Made by a program: the position numbers and the translations under genes. From Whitmania pigra (Eukaryota > Annelida > Clitellata > Hirudinida > Haemopidae): DNA of 64,000 bases. The notes under the pieces are model-generated. The model was not told the origin of the DNA and ran no database searches. It saw only the letters and a program-made list of their open reading frames with translations. Positions 12,354-25,000 of this stretch are shown piece after piece. Positions within the stretch are counted from its first letter, which is position 1, and each line of letters opens with the position of its first letter. Where the stretch lies: contig JAJTWR010000329.1 of assembly GCA_021613335.1 (NCBI GenBank), positions 1,638,001-1,702,000 on the forward strand, given 5' to 3'.

Positions 12354-12948
12354 TTAATTCACCATAAATTCGTCGTCCATGTCTTCATCTCCAGCAATCC
12401 TCAGTGGTTGGACCTCCGACAAGTGACGATTGAGGGGGATTTTTGAATCAGCATGTTGACACTCATCTGACGCATTAAACTCCTTCACAAAATGGCGCTG
12501 TTCTTCGAATGTCAAGTCATCGTCTTCATCTTCCATGTAGCGGTACAAAAAACTTGGAATCATCAAAGCTACCGCCATGGTCAGTCCGCCAACACAAAAG
12601 CAAATCAGACCAACCAGCTTATAAGTATCTAGCTCTCGGTTCTGAACTATGGCTTGTCTGCTCAAAAATTCAGTTCCATCCTCTTGATTGAGAGTTATGG
12701 CCTTTGACTTGATGGGGGATAGATATCCATAGAGAACGCAACACACACCGCTTACCAACAGTACCACACCCACCATGACGAACACTTCAAAATGTTACAC
12801 ATGCTATAGTTGTTATTAATGTGGAAATGTGATTAGCCAATTTAATAATAATAATAGTCATACCTTTCCACCAGATTGCAGTACACTTCTTTGACTCTCC
12901 TCTGGCTACAAATCTATTCTTTTTGTTCAACATCTGCTCATAAAAATC
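12354..12948 (-). CDS. NRSN: Neurensin-like two-TM vesicle membrane protein (5' end unresolved)
   Basis: Two exons are clear: 12948-12864 and 12784-12354, joined in phase (W-W-K then V-F-V-M-V-G). The product has two hydrophobic helices, VFVMVGVVLLVSGVCCVLYG and LVGLICFCVGGLTMAVALMI. They are separated by a short loop whose pattern resembles vertebrate neurensin: acidic residue, F, then AIVQNRELDTYKL, against HAVQFNSALDMYKLAG. The tail contains KIPLNRHLSEVQPL, again like neurensin (KIPVTLSRVQNVQPL). An internal acidic stretch MEDEDDDLTFEEQ follows TM2. Neurensins sit in small neuronal vesicles and promote neurite growth. The exon at 12948 opens with DFYEQM, so at least one upstream exon is expected on the minus strand above 12950, but I could not identify it. 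Alternatively the ATG inside this exon is used. Confidence 0.75.
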
Positions 12949-14341
12949 CTGCTAGTTTATATTAGGTAAGGTTTTCAATGCAGGACGTCGACTGAAAATG
13001 AATATGTTGGAATATAAATTCGACGGAATCCTGTTTAAGAGAGAAATCTCCGTTTAGCAATTAGAACAGGTTTCTTTAACTGTTTCATGCTTTAGTTTCA
13101 TGTCCTATTAAACTGCAGTAGAATCATTCTGGGAATTCCGTAACCGAGCTTAAAACAAAAACAATAAACTCTAAATGCAGCATCTGTTGATGGAAATTGT
13201 GGATGTCATGTCGAGCATCGATGATCTAGGCTGCGAACGATGCAACTAAACGCTGGAATCGCTTTGCGGTCGGCAATTGCAAGCATTGCTGTATGTAATG
13301 CATGCATTGTTTTTATATCTGACATAGACATGAACATGAGGATGGAATCGATACAAATAAAAACATGCGCAAAAAATTTTAGTAGATTATAGAGAAGATT
13401 TCCACAATACATAAACTACTTGTATCTTCTTATATGTTCCTTAGCAACATTTCGGGTGTTCTGGAAAGGGGTGACAAACCTCTCAGTCAATAAATTTTTA
13501 CTTCTCACCAAAAGTCAGGGGACAACAGCTACTCATGAGGAGACGTACAAATATTTCCAAAGGAAGATCCTGGTTTAACCTTTTCGTGGGTTTGACCAGT
13601 GGGTGGGTGTGTGGGTCGTCTAAAAGGAAGTAGATGGGTAGAAGCCCACACTTACCCACTTGCTGACGCCATGGGTATAATCTGCTTGATCATCAAGAAA
13701 GCCATAAATCTTAAGATTTCTTAGGTTTAATCTAGTGGTAACAACTAACTTCGATATTTTGCCTGGACATGGACCGGTAATCCCACAGCAGCTGGATGAA
13801 ACCTTATAATGTTAGCAGTGTAGCACCGAATTTTTACATAATGCGCATCTAGCCCGATCGTGATGAGGTGTACTGTTGTTTGATTGGTTCTCAAATAAAT
13901 CAAAATATATATTTTTTAATAAATATGATTTTCTTTAACTTGTTGACTTGTCAGAGTTTCTTTGCCAGAAAATTGATTTATTTAATTATTTAAAAATGTT
14001 AACGTGAGGAATAAGAAGCAGTTGCAATTTTGATTTGCTTTGTGTTGAAGTTATTCTAGTTTAAAGTTTTTCCGAACAAATATATTGCACCATATTATTT
14101 TATCTATTGTATTGTGGTATAAAAGAAGACCGATGTGCAAGCACTAATTTCTAGGTGCCACCGTACTGAAATTTATCCAGGCAACCGAGAAGCGCGTATG
14201 CTTGAATATTCATTTATTACTACTAGTGTTTAAAATCTTAGCCGCTGTAAGGCTATTTTGTAAAATAAATGAGTGATTGACTCTAATCTGAAATTTGTTT
14301 CACTTTCGCTAGTGCTATAAAGATATCAGAATTCTCCCAGA
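12949..14341. other. Intergenic region between neurensin-like and FKBPL-like genes
   Basis: Divergent gap that should contain the missing first neurensin exon. Around 13594-13663 a G-rich arm (gtgggtgggtgtgtgggtc) faces a C-rich arm (agcccacacttacccact), an imperfect hairpin. Nothing else recognised. Confidence 0.4.
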
Positions 14342-15272
14342 ATGGCCAGCAGAGCATTAGGTTCATTGGAGACTTGGTCTCCCGATGATAACTCTTTTAC
14401 TAAACATATATTAAAGTCTGGTGCAGGAGACCAAACGCCCAATGATGGGGCAGTCTGTATTGTTTACTTAAATCTAATAGGTTAGAATCGTTAATTTAAT
14501 TATGTAAATTTTGCTAACGTTAAATCTGTTTTTTAACATTCAAACTTAAGATCACAGTAATGTACCAGAACATGCATTGGGTGACTACAAGCTTGACAGA
14601 GAATGTGAAGTTATTATTGGGGAAGGTGATACAATGCTTTCAGAATTGCTTGACAAGATTGTGATGAGCATGAAGATTGGAGAACAGAGTTATGTCAAAT
14701 GCAATGTTGATAAAGATGGAAACAAAATAGATAAATTCCAGCCTGAGTCTGACAGACTCAGGTGGAAGATTTTGCTGAAGAGTTTCAACAGAGCTGCCGA
14801 TCCCTCAGAACTCTTATCCGACGAGAAGCTGGAGAGAGCCGAACATCACAAAATCCAAGGAACCTCGATTTATCTCAGTAACATGAAATTTAGTCTTCAA
14901 CGATTTGCTAAAGCATTGTTTTATTTGGATAGCATTGATGCCAAGTGTCTTTCAGGCTCCCAGCTAAAACAGCTCAGAACTTTGCAAAGGCAGTGCCATC
15001 TGAACATAGCTGCAGGCAATTTAAAAGATCAGCATTACGATGTTGTAATTGAACACTGCACTGCTGCTCTGGATATTGACCCAAAAGATGTTAAAGGACT
15101 GTTCAGGAGAGCTCAGGCTTATCTAAAACTCCAGCAGTATCAAGAAGCAAAAATTGATCTTTTGGAAGCCTTAAAACTTGAGGAAAATAATAAAGCCATT
15201 TTAAGCGAGTTACATGGTATAGAGAATCTAATTATGAAAGAAAGGAAAATGTACCAAAGGATGTTTACATAA
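14342..15272 (+). CDS. FKBPL: FKBPL-like protein (degenerate FKBP domain plus TPRs), complete
   Basis: Two exons, 14342-14480 and 14551-15272, in phase, 286 aa. The N-terminus MASRALGSLETWSPDD leads into an FKBP-like fold (HILKSGAGDQTPNDGAVCIV, later LGDYKLDRECEVIIGEGDTM and MKIGEQSYVKC). The aromatic pocket residues of active peptidyl-prolyl isomerases are not evident, so it is probably catalytically dead. The C-terminal half carries tetratricopeptide repeats, including LKDQHYDVVIEHCTAALDID and VKGLFRRAQAYLKLQQYQEA. This layout matches FKBPL/WISp39, an HSP90 co-chaperone that stabilises p21 and steroid receptors. The human protein is longer (349 aa), with an extended N-terminus absent here. 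A canonical AATAAA lies at 15365-15370. An alternative reading is another TPR-containing immunophilin such as FKBP8 or AIPL1, but the length and weak FKBP domain favour FKBPL. Confidence 0.8.
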
Positions 15273-16511
15273 AGTTCTTACTGAAATTTTTCTGAGTCGA
15301 ATGATTGTTTCTCAGTTGCTTCAGATTCCATGCTGTTCATGCAAATTTCATGCTTTGTCATTGTAATAAATATATTTGCAAAAATCATTGTTCATATTTT
15401 TGATTGAGGTGTGGGTGGCTGCAATTATCATGCTTTCTATATTCTGTGGACTATCCATGTTTTTTATGATGGTTCTGAAGCTCACAATGACAGATACAAG
15501 TCACCTTCTGCTCTGGAATCAGGCCTCTGTACCAACAGAGCTTTTTGTTTTGTGATGCACTGGAATTATAGCTATGATCAAGTTAAGTTGTTTGAGCAGG
15601 CACACTTACTCTTGGTAGGATTTCACATGCCATTAGATGACTCATTATTCAGCAGGGAAAAGTTGACTATTTATCATAAAGCTTAAGCATAATAATAATT
15701 ACTAGGTTTTAAGGTGTCATGTTTGGGGCATCAGATGCACCTTGTGTTTCATTGCTCCAACTTCGTGATAATGTCCCAAGATGGAATCTAGATTTCGCTT
15801 AAACAGCTTCAGGAATAGTCGAGGTCTTATGAGGGGTGATTTATTCTAGACAGCAGAGGAGGCATATGAGAAGCTTCTGTTGGTAGGAACTTTTTTGATA
15901 TTCTTGAATATATTATGTCCTAATATTGCCATATTCATTTCTAAAATCAGTATTAATGCTTTACTATCCTATAATTGACCACACACCTTAATTATGGAGT
16001 GGCACAGAGCAACAGCAACTCCCTCCTGACAAACTTTCTCAGGTTCATAAGCAGGCAAACCCCGCAGTCGGTTTAATAGTATGATTGTCAAGCTGACGTT
16101 GCCATCCTTACTTTACACTAGAGGCAAAAAAGTCACCTTATGTTTTATGAGGGTTTGCCCGTCCCAAGTTGATGAAGTATGATCGCGCCTGAAGCATGGC
16201 AAACAAGTAAGCCGTGGACATCGGGTTTAGCCAGGAATATCACAAATCATCATCATATATGACTACTTTAATTTCCGATGTTTTTATCAATCCGGAATAC
16301 GGCATGTTTAGGTCTAAAGCTTAAATGGTTCAGTAAATGCTTAGCCTTTCAATGTATATAGAACGTTAACGTTTATTTTCTCTCGTAATAAGATGATTTT
16401 AAAAATATTTTATAACAAACAATTTTATTGAGAAATCCTACCAAGGATGAAGTACTCGGAAGTACTGTTATCGACTAAAATCATTATCCTCTGGCTTTTG
16501 AAAAGTGCTAA
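15273..16511. other. Intergenic region left of the transposon
   Basis: Contains the FKBPL 3' UTR and an open frame at 15411-15686 with no recognisable features. No other structure seen. Confidence 0.5.
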
Positions 16512-16836
16512 CCCAGCAAGCACAAGAAATCGGGACCCGACCGGGTCCCACGCGGGAAGAAAAGCGGGGCCCGATTCGGCAGCCCAGCGGGGCCATGCCG
16601 GGTTTGGCCGCGGGCACCAGTCGGGTCCCGTGACACGGGTCCCACTCGGGTAGTCCGCCGGGTTCCCGCTGGTTTGTGTCTGTGGGCACCACATGGGCCC
16701 CGCATTAGTTGCCCGGCATCATTAAGCACGGGTTGCCCAGCCCAATCCCTACATCATTAATGACGAGTTTCCCAACAATATATGTAAGACTGAAGAATAC
16801 AAATTTTTGGATTACATCAAGTTTATTGAAAAAAGT

Positions 16837-18095
16837 TCAGCTGTTATTAATTAAATTAATTCTTTTCCGACTGCCAGCTCCTCTGTCTCTGGCATTTCCA
16901 AACCACTTGCGAAGTTCCAACTCACAATCTTGGCTGGTTGCAGCTGAAGTCCTTGGGTTCCTTTGTACTACCCCTAAAATTTTCCAGATTAAAAGATTAA
17001 TAATACTGCTAATCTTATTATTACTCTATAATTAAGTTAAATTAAAATTCAATTTATAGTAGCATCAAACCAAAGTGTTAATCAACAAAGTTACAAAAAG
17101 GAAACCAGTTGACTAACCAAACACAACATTAAACATTTCGGTTTGTCGAAAAGCCTTTTTGCCACGCTGTCCCGACAAATTGCACTTTCGACTCATTTCA
17201 TCCGTCAGCAAATGCTTCATAAGCCTCCAGATGATGGTCTCAATATTATGCCCTCCATTGGATACCAGAGCAGAAATCTGAATTGAGAATTAGAGTCATT
17301 AAACTAATTTTTAAAATGTTGATTTTATACCAACTAATTGGTTTTTAATTCCAACATCCTTTAAAATGTCTTCAATGCTTGCAAATTTGCAATCACTCCG
17401 AATTGGCAAACTAATTCCTTCCGGAATTTCAGCATTAGTAACCATGTTGTTTTGCAAGCTCTTTGCAATCATATCAAGAGATCTCTTAATCATCTCTGTA
17501 TTTGCTATTAAGAGCCTAATAGCCTTATCCAAATCTGTTTTGAAGCAATATATCAAGAATGAATATGAATTTAATTGTCAATAACAATTATCATATCAAG
17601 TCTAGCTCATCAAGGGTGCTAGATGTTAATACTTGGGGAGAGGGATGAGGTAATTCTGAGTGATGTGATTGAGGTGACTAAGATCGAAATGAAGGAGGAT
17701 GGTGGACCTTAAACACTTCTTTTGAAGGAAGAATTGGCTTATTTATTTGGACATCCTTTGGTTTTCTGAATAATTTAAAATTGCAATTAGCTAAACAGAA
17801 AACATATCACAAGTTACAAAACAAATTTTAAAACATATAATATTCGCAATATGTTCGAATGGGCATACAGCAGTTTCAATGAAACAACTTCTTCATCACT
17901 ACTTGAATCTATCCTCCTTTTTGCTCTGTAAAAAAATATTGTTAAAATAAATCCAGTATTGCACACCGTTAGGAATATATCAGTCTTGTATACTTTCTTT
18001 TTCTTTTTTTTTCAATGATATCAGTTTCAGAATCGATGTTTGATGTCTCCTCAGCCAATTTTGTCTTTGCTCTGGCATCCATAACATCATCTGAA
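16837..18095 (-). pseudogene. DUF4806-domain gene carried by the transposon, probably degenerate
   Basis: Three C-terminal exons join in phase: 17534-17335, 17277-17118 and 16973-16837. They encode EGISLPIRSDCKFASIEDIL, then LVSNGGHNIETIIWRLMKHL, LLTDEMSRKCNLSGQRGKKA with FRQTEMFNVVFG, and a basic tail ELRKWFGNARDRGAGSRKR. The order 'LP, gap, GG-x-x-I, LLT-(D/N), W/L-x-G-x-x-G-K-KAF' is the DUF4806 pattern. Upstream minus-strand exons probably include KRRIDSSSDEEVVSLKLL (ending at 17925) and an acidic piece DSDDVMDARAKTKLAEE near 18000-18095. A proline-rich segment around 17590-17770 carries in-frame stops, including SFRS-stop, so this copy is likely dead or uses different splicing. The function of DUF4806 is unknown. 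Here it sits as a second gene inside a transposon, downstream of the transposase on the same strand. Confidence 0.72.
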
Positions 18096-18146
18096 TCATG
18101 AAAAACAACACACATTTTGTTATATTATTTACAAACTATATTTCAT

Positions 18147-18841
18147 TTAAGACAAATAAAAAAAAGAACGTGTTTTTCGGGAAAATTCAGTAGGAATAGA
18201 ATGGCGCAGGGCAATGAGCCTATCTGATATTAAACTTATTTGTCCATGGGATAATCTTGTGTTACGTGGACCATGAAGCCATAAATGCAGCAACCTACGG
18301 GTCACTCCTAAGCATATTAAATGCATATAGTCCAACGGAAAAGATGAAACAATACCTACTGACAATTGTGATAAAGGTGATATGCCCACATGATGGTGTG
18401 GATCATGACTGGCAATAAATGATTCATCAGTTCTATTAATGCAATCCAAACTAGGCAACACAACTTTATTGTGCCATTCATCCGTTTGTACACATCTCTC
18501 ACAACAATTATAACTATTATGAGTTTTAATACATTTTACAAAAGCTCTTGCTGGAGCATCGCAAATACCAGCATTTAAAAATACTTTTAAAATTTTTCCC
18601 TCAAAAACAAAACCTGTGTTTTCTAAAATCTTAATTTCTGCAACAAATTCTGATAAATAATCATTGATAGAATTTGGTTTGCTAGTTCCACAAAATAATG
18701 CCACAGGAAAACATCAGATTTTGTATTGTCAGATATGCATGCTAAAATAGGCCACAAAGATGTGGTTGAACTTTTGAAAAGTGGGATGCCATCTATATTT
18801 ATGTTAATATTCAAAATATTTGGGCAAATATTTGTTCCCAT
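18147..18841 (-). pseudogene. Transposase fragment with a frameshift
   Basis: Two overlapping minus-strand frames read as one broken protein. Frame one (from 18841) has ININIDGIPLFKSSTTSLWP and ILACISDNTKSDVF. At about 18700 one extra base shifts to frame two, which continues VALFCGTSKPNS, VFLNAGICDAPARAFVKCIK, CCERC (a zinc-knuckle-like cysteine cluster), FPLDYMHLICLGVTRRLLHL and HGQISLISDRLIALRHSIP. This is the middle of a transposase type common in invertebrate genomes, with its C-terminal part missing after RKTRS. The IDG, C-x-x-C and D-Y-M-H motifs are those I associate with that group, though I cannot assign a superfamily. Truncation and the frameshift mark it as non-functional. Confidence 0.75.
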
Positions 18842-19319
18842 TAAATTTACATATTTTTCTAAAATGCAATTATTAAGTTGATTAACTCACTTTTTCAGCG
18901 TTCAACTCGTTCGACTGAGAGCGCTTGTATCGTTGAATTCGGTAACAAATCAACAATGAATCCAATTTTACCGCTAAATATAAGACACGCGCTGTTGTAT
19001 ATAATGAAACTAGTTATACATAACTAAACAATTTTACAAACAGAGTAATTGCAAGGATTCACTAAATGTTTACATTATAGAAATATCATTAATTATGAAT
19101 AAAATTTATTTTATACATATACACATTATTTTCCCGCGGGGATAAGCAACTGGGCTATGCTCGGGACCCTTGTGGGCTCTTTGGCATATTAATGAGTTTC
19201 TTTCCCCTACGGGTCCCGTACCTATCCCGAGACTTTGCCCGGACGTAACCTGCTAAACTGGGCAAGCTGGGCAACCCGCCTTCAGACCGCACGGTCCCCA
19301 CCTGGCGGTGTTTGCTGGG

Positions 19320-22024
19320 AATGTGGAATCGAAGCTCGGATATCATCTGTTTCCGGGTAGCGCGAAGAGGTGATCATGCTCCCTGAAAAGCGCTTGCGGT
19401 GGTAAAAAAATTACAGGTTGAGAAAGAAGAATTCAAAAATTCCGTTATTTAAACATAACGACCTGATGGTCACTGTATGACACTGTCTACTGAATTTGAG
19501 CATTCGTTAAAGGCTTCAAATAAGAAAATCCTTCTAGACCTTCACGATTTTATCGAAAGTAATTTAGATAACAAAGATCTTTTAACTAGTCCATGGTCCA
19601 CCAAATATCATCACATTTTTAAGGAAACTGAATGTTGTAGACATAAATTTTGTAATAACAAAAAAACAGACATCATTTTTTTTCAACTGCTCCCCTAACT
19701 TCAAACTACAGTGTTTCCCCGAAAATAAGACCCAATCCGAAAATTAGCCCTAGCATGATTTTTCAAGATGCTCTTAATATAAGCCACACCCCGAAAGTAA
19801 ACCAAGTTAAGATCGTCAGCTGGCATTTACGGTCGTACCGTAAGACTGCTGAAGCACTATAATACGCTGAATTCAGGGAGACATAATTTCAGCTTTTTTC
19901 AACCCAAAAAAAAAAATTACATCATTGGTTGAATTAAAAGCTATTAACTTAATAACAGCAACATTTTAGTGAAATATTAACATAATAAAGTGCCGATAAC
20001 GAAAATTATAATTACTGTAAGTATTGGGTTAAGAATTCTGAGTGTAAAATCACAAACAGTTGTGTTGCCCATGCGTTAGGGTACATGAACAAGAAATAGT
20101 TATTTAAGGAGAGTTCTCTTGATAAACATGAGATATTGAGACCAATGGTTCTGCGGGAAATGGATTCGCAAGAAAATATGCAGGAATTCAGAGTTTGGAG
20201 TTTTATAAAGATGGTCCAAAAGTTGATATGACATATCTGATTATTTTTCTTAAAATGCTCTAATTAAAAGGCTTTCTAACATTCTTGCTATTAATAAATG
20301 GTTAAAACCATGCTCCGAAATATCAATGAAATATCTACCGCCTAATCCTTCCAGAAAACTTCCAGAGCTCCCCAAAGGGAGGTACCGCCCATATGAAAAC
20401 CAAAAAACTTATTCAAAGTAAATGCTTTTGAAATAAATATTCGAGGCATTAAACTGGCTGATCATAAATGCGACAAAGAATTCATTTAATTGAACCTTTT
20501 GTATTGAGCAACTTGTTGTCACTGTGGATAAAATTAATTTTCCATAAACATGGCTTTGTTAAACAAAATTTAATCGGACTTCTTCTCTTCCAATCGTGTC
20601 TTTTAATTATTTATTCCGTTAATATTAATGTCGAACATTAATTCGATTAAGTCGAACTTGATTGGTCACTACCATAAAGATAGATTGACAAGATATTCTG
20701 AGTTCCATTATTTTTTCTTAAGTATGATATCGATATATTTGAGAATAATAAAACAAAAAGTTCATCAAAAATATCTTGAGAAGTTCCACTTCCCCTTAAA
20801 ATAGCTGAAAATCATCCTTGATGGTAGTGCCGAATCGTTATTGATTTCATGTTCAGATAATATTAATAACATTGAACTTGCTGTAAAGTAAATTGAATTT
20901 TTCTCGATGGAAAAAAGAATCGTCATATTTAACTCCAAGAGCTAACATGAATAAATGTTTGACTATAAACTATATTAGCATCAGACTAAGCATTGAAAAA
21001 AATGCAAATTATTTATATAAATTAATGACTTAAAGGTAGTCAATGCACGCAAAAGACTTCGTGGCATGGACTGCCTTGAATGAGCCAGTATAAAGCAGCG
21101 AGATTATTATCTAAAAGCCTGGACAATACGAAATACACTTCAGGTTGGGCTTGCTATACTTATTGTTAAATTTACAATTTCTATTGTTTTTAAAAATTTT
21201 GAAAGTCTTTATAAAGGTTTATAACACCTGTTATGCCACCTAAAAAAAGTTAAATTTAATTTAGACACTCTACCGCACAGCCCTTTAGTGTGTGTAAATA
21301 TGATCTTTATTTAGAGTCGGTACTCTCGATTCAACAGGCGATCGTGTTACTTTTAATAAGAGGGGTCAATCTTTGCATTTTGGATCATTTATTTGCCTAT
21401 ACTTTTTGGCGCATTAGAAATGCCGGATGTCCGACGATATCATCAAAATCACATAAGTTTGTTAGCTTTTTAACCCAATAGTCATTAGTTGTTATCAGTT
21501 TAATGAGCATTATGACCACACACAATTACATCTGGGCGAGTATTAGTGCATAATTTACTTATCGGGAATACACTTTATTATTTTTGTAATTTGACTCCAT
21601 GTCATTTGACATGGCTAAATTGCAAATGCTTCTCCATCTAGTTCTAATTAATTTTTGGTGTTTTGAAGTAAGGCAACCTTATATAGTCTTAATGTAAATA
21701 GCTTTATTACTTTAACAATATGGAAAGTTCATTGAAATATCATAGCCATTGTGAAAAGTACTGCTTTGCATCATTCACATGATCTTAACTCTCTAAACTT
21801 AAGTTTTCATAAAGCTTAGTGATCAATGTATGGAATGCACAATGATGTTAATCTTCTCATTTTCAATTCTAAATATTATTGTCACGAAATTACCTTGGAA
21901 AATTAGTGATTATTACAATATCTTTGATTTCATCAATATCTTATAAAATTCTTGTTCAATTGTTTAGGCAAGAATTAAAAATAGTGCCAGAGTAAATGGA
22001 ATTGTGACCTAAGTCAAAACGTCA
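19320..22024. other. Long intergenic region upstream of DGK
   Basis: About 2.7 kb with no gene recognised. It contains a MITE-like terminus at 19711-19803 (separate entry) and presumably the DGK promoter and possible 5' UTR exons. The small open frames at 19477 and 21290 show no family features. Confidence 0.5.
19711..19803 (+). mobile_element. MITE-like fragment with CCCCGAAAATAAGACC motif
   Basis: The fragment starts GTGTTTCCCCGAAAATAAGA and continues through agccctagcatgatttttca to ccccgaaagtaaacc. I recognise this wording from short non-autonomous DNA transposons seen in several unrelated animal genomes. Only one end is present. The family name is not assigned. Confidence 0.55.
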
Positions 22025-25000
22025 ATGAAAATGTTTCATTGGGAAAAATTGAGCCCTAAAGAATTCAAACAGTTCCAGGATTACGTCTCGGGTCAGTTTG
22101 CTTTATTATTTATAATCTGGCTACATTTGTTGGATTAAGCAGTTTCCGATAAATTACTTTATTTTAGCAAATGAGTATTTAATCTTCTTAATTCCTGTTG
22201 TGATCATTTATTTGCCTTCCTACTGTCCTATCTGCACAGCCATTAATCAGGGCTGCTCTGCTTGTTTTACATCTAAATTGTGTGATCTTGTTTGGGTTTG
22301 CCTTTATTTGTTGTCCAGCATTTATTGGTCTGGAAAATTGTAACTAGTTACAATTAATTGTAATTTTTATTTTCTTTAAACTTTTGTTTTTCTAACTTCT
22401 TGTGACACGTCTTTTGAAGAGGTGGACTTGTAATCTGTGCTTACCAAAGTTCAATAAATTTTCAAATAAACTCGATTAGATAACAAGGAAAACTGTTATC
22501 TCGTTAGATTACTAACACTAACTATTTTAAAGCAAAGTATTTTGCAATAATGTCCATTATTTAATATAGTACCAAGTTGGTAGCCAAGATAAATATGAGG
22601 TTGAGTCAGAAATGTTTTTAGTCCATTAGAGGAATTAGATTATCCTCCCAAAAGGATCATGAGCACTGATGCATAAATGCATTATATTATTAATTCATCT
22701 CCAATTGCAATTCACATGCATTCATTTGCTTCTGCATAATTGTAAAGAAATACCAATCACCTGAATGATTTACCAAGCTACAAGGCTTTAAAGTTGGATA
22801 AGGCCGATTTTTCTGTTTAACCAAAAATAGCATTTAGCCATTCCATTGTAGTTGCTATTATTTAGCACTTGTTATTATAATTCATTTCTTTTACAATCAA
22901 TTTAAACTTGGCAGAAACCAGCAAAACTCTTTGTGAGGCTGTTACGGAATACTTGGGTAAGGATGAAGATCCAAAGAAGGATACTGTGCGTTCCATTTAT
23001 TTTCAAAGGGTTTAAAACCTTCCTTTGAGTTTCTATCTTACTTTGTTTTTAACATTTTTAGCTGGTGGATTGTTCTGGATTCTTCCGATTCATGACCATT
23101 TACGCAGATCCCGGCATTTCCGAGAGCCTCTGCAAACGATTGTTTGTTTCTTTTTTGAAAAAGCCTCATTCGTCAAGTATCAAAAATCATGGTAAGTTTG
23201 TGATTTATTCTATACTTGTCAGTTAGCAGGTTTAACTTCTAAAGTAAAAATTGCCGCAAGGACACGTAAACTTAGGTGTTACCATCAGGCCAATCCTATA
23301 ATTGCAATTCAGAAATTTTATTTTTATGCTTGTGGTGAATGCATAGTTGAGAATAACCTTTGAAAGAAGTATCCCAACTTTGTTCAAATGCATTTTAAAA
23401 GTCAGTTAAGTTGTTGACGTCCTTATTATTAAGCTAATTTTTTAGACATTCTTTACAACAGTTACGTTGGCTGGGCCTCGCAAAACACAAGCCAACAAAA
23501 AATAGACGAAGCTTTTGATTGAGGTGTGTCCACATAAAAACAGGCTAATGTTTCCATTGACACCTCACTCATCTCAGCGTGAAATATCCTTTATAGTTCT
23601 CCTCGCAAGCAAACACTTTCGCTTCAAGCGTTGTTATTATCAACTTTATTAAGAATCGTAAGATTTATTTTTGGTATTGATTTTTTGGTTAAGAATGTCA
23701 TTATATTGATTCGTTAGATTTTTTTAGCTAGATTAGATCGGCACACCTCCTTACTAAGAGTAGAAATTTTCACAAATTGTGCCTTTCTACCTTTTTTAAT
23801 GTAAGACTTAAATAAGGAAGTTCCTTTATTAAAATAATGTTAATGATCACAAAATTTCCCCAGTTGCTACATTATAAATATTCTTTATCTTTCACACTGA
23901 ATTTTGCTGGGCAATTTAAGAAGGTCATTATTATAAGGAGGGTTTGTCTTCTCACTCTCTCCTTATAATTTCAGACTATGACCCAAATGATGAGCTTCAA
24001 TTTTTGATGCAAAAGAATGCAGGCCGATATCTTCTTCGTTTCACCATTTCCTTGATTCATTAATCTATCAAAAATGGAAATTTGTTGGCGCTGTGCTTAT
24101 AACAATTCGATGGGATTCCGGCTCCTATTTTGATGCGGGCGGCATATTTATTTATGGTTTTAGCACCTTGAAAGTTATGTCAAAATTATCAATTGGGTTC
24201 TTAGATATTGCTTTCTAGTGCGGCACTTAATTATTGCAGCCTGTTAATTCTGAATGTGCCATTATACTTTCTATCAATTGGTGAATGTTATTGATATTAA
24301 ATTTAAACAATTAAATTACTTTCGGCTACCTTCAGGCTACCTCTCCAGATCGGATTCCAACTCCATAGTTCCTTCTGACAAGAGTGGCGGTGTTGCTCGA
24401 AAAACCATGCATTCTCCCAGCTCATCAATCTCCGGTTTGTTTTATTTTATTAATCAAGCGAATAGCAATTTAAATAAAATATCTCAGTTGTTGGGGCAAG
24501 AGCACGTCTAGGTCAAGCACCTATCAACATCATCGCCATAATGCCTTCGGTTTAATGATGGATTAAAATAGATAGCTAAGGAGTTACAAGGTTAATTTGG
24601 ATAAGGATGAGATTTTTATCAATCCCCAAGAACCGACCGAGATTCGGCTGATGACGAGTTTCGCGGAGAGGAGAAGAAGTCTGTTGCGAAGGAAAAGTGC
24701 TGATGGAATTACTGGCATGATATCTCTCAAGGACCTCATTTGCTGTCTGTCTCTACTAGAGGCAGGCAAGCCGGAGAACAAGCTGGAATGTTGGTAGATC
24801 TCCACCATTGACTCAGAGTTGTATTGAAATATTTTATAACGCCCATGCATTTATTATGGGCTACGAGGTGTTTTGATATTCATTTTATTTTTTATGACCT
24901 AATTTTAGAGTATGTGGTGATAGTAATAATGATTTAATGAGCAATTTCTTACCCGCAAGCTTAGCTTCATGTCCTCATTTTTAGTTTTGTTCCGGCTGTA

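Larger units (their letters stand above)
16512..19319 (-). mobile_element. Decayed DNA transposon with DUF4806 gene and transposase fragment
   Basis: The segment is bounded by CCCAGCAAGCAC at 16512-16523 and, in inverted orientation, CCCAGCAAACAC at 19319-19308. Both ends lead into 150-200 bp of strikingly GC-rich sequence (rich in GGGACC, GGGTCCC and GGGCCC), unlike the AT-rich host DNA. Between them, on the minus strand, lie a broken transposase fragment and a multi-exon DUF4806 frame. No obvious target-site duplication is visible: left flank ends ...tgctaa, right flank begins aatgtg. The combination of terminal inverted repeats plus transposase remnant makes a cut-and-paste transposon the best reading. 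The superfamily cannot be named by eye. One free terminus of the same type occurs at 40060. Confidence 0.8.

Noticed and set aside
15411..15686. 91-residue frame downstream of FKBPL
   Set aside because: No family features, no splice context, and it lies just after the FKBPL polyadenylation signal. Probably chance.
16425..16729. Overlapping frames on both strands in the GC-rich block
   Set aside because: Stop-poor because the transposon terminus is GC-rich. Proline/glycine-rich translations without conservation signals.
23975..24060. Open frame [19 protein letters not shown] after a good acceptor in DGK intron 3, phase-compatible with the upstream exon
   Set aside because: No GT donor follows before a stop, and the next exon (GYLSRSDSN) already joins correctly without it. 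At most a poison exon.
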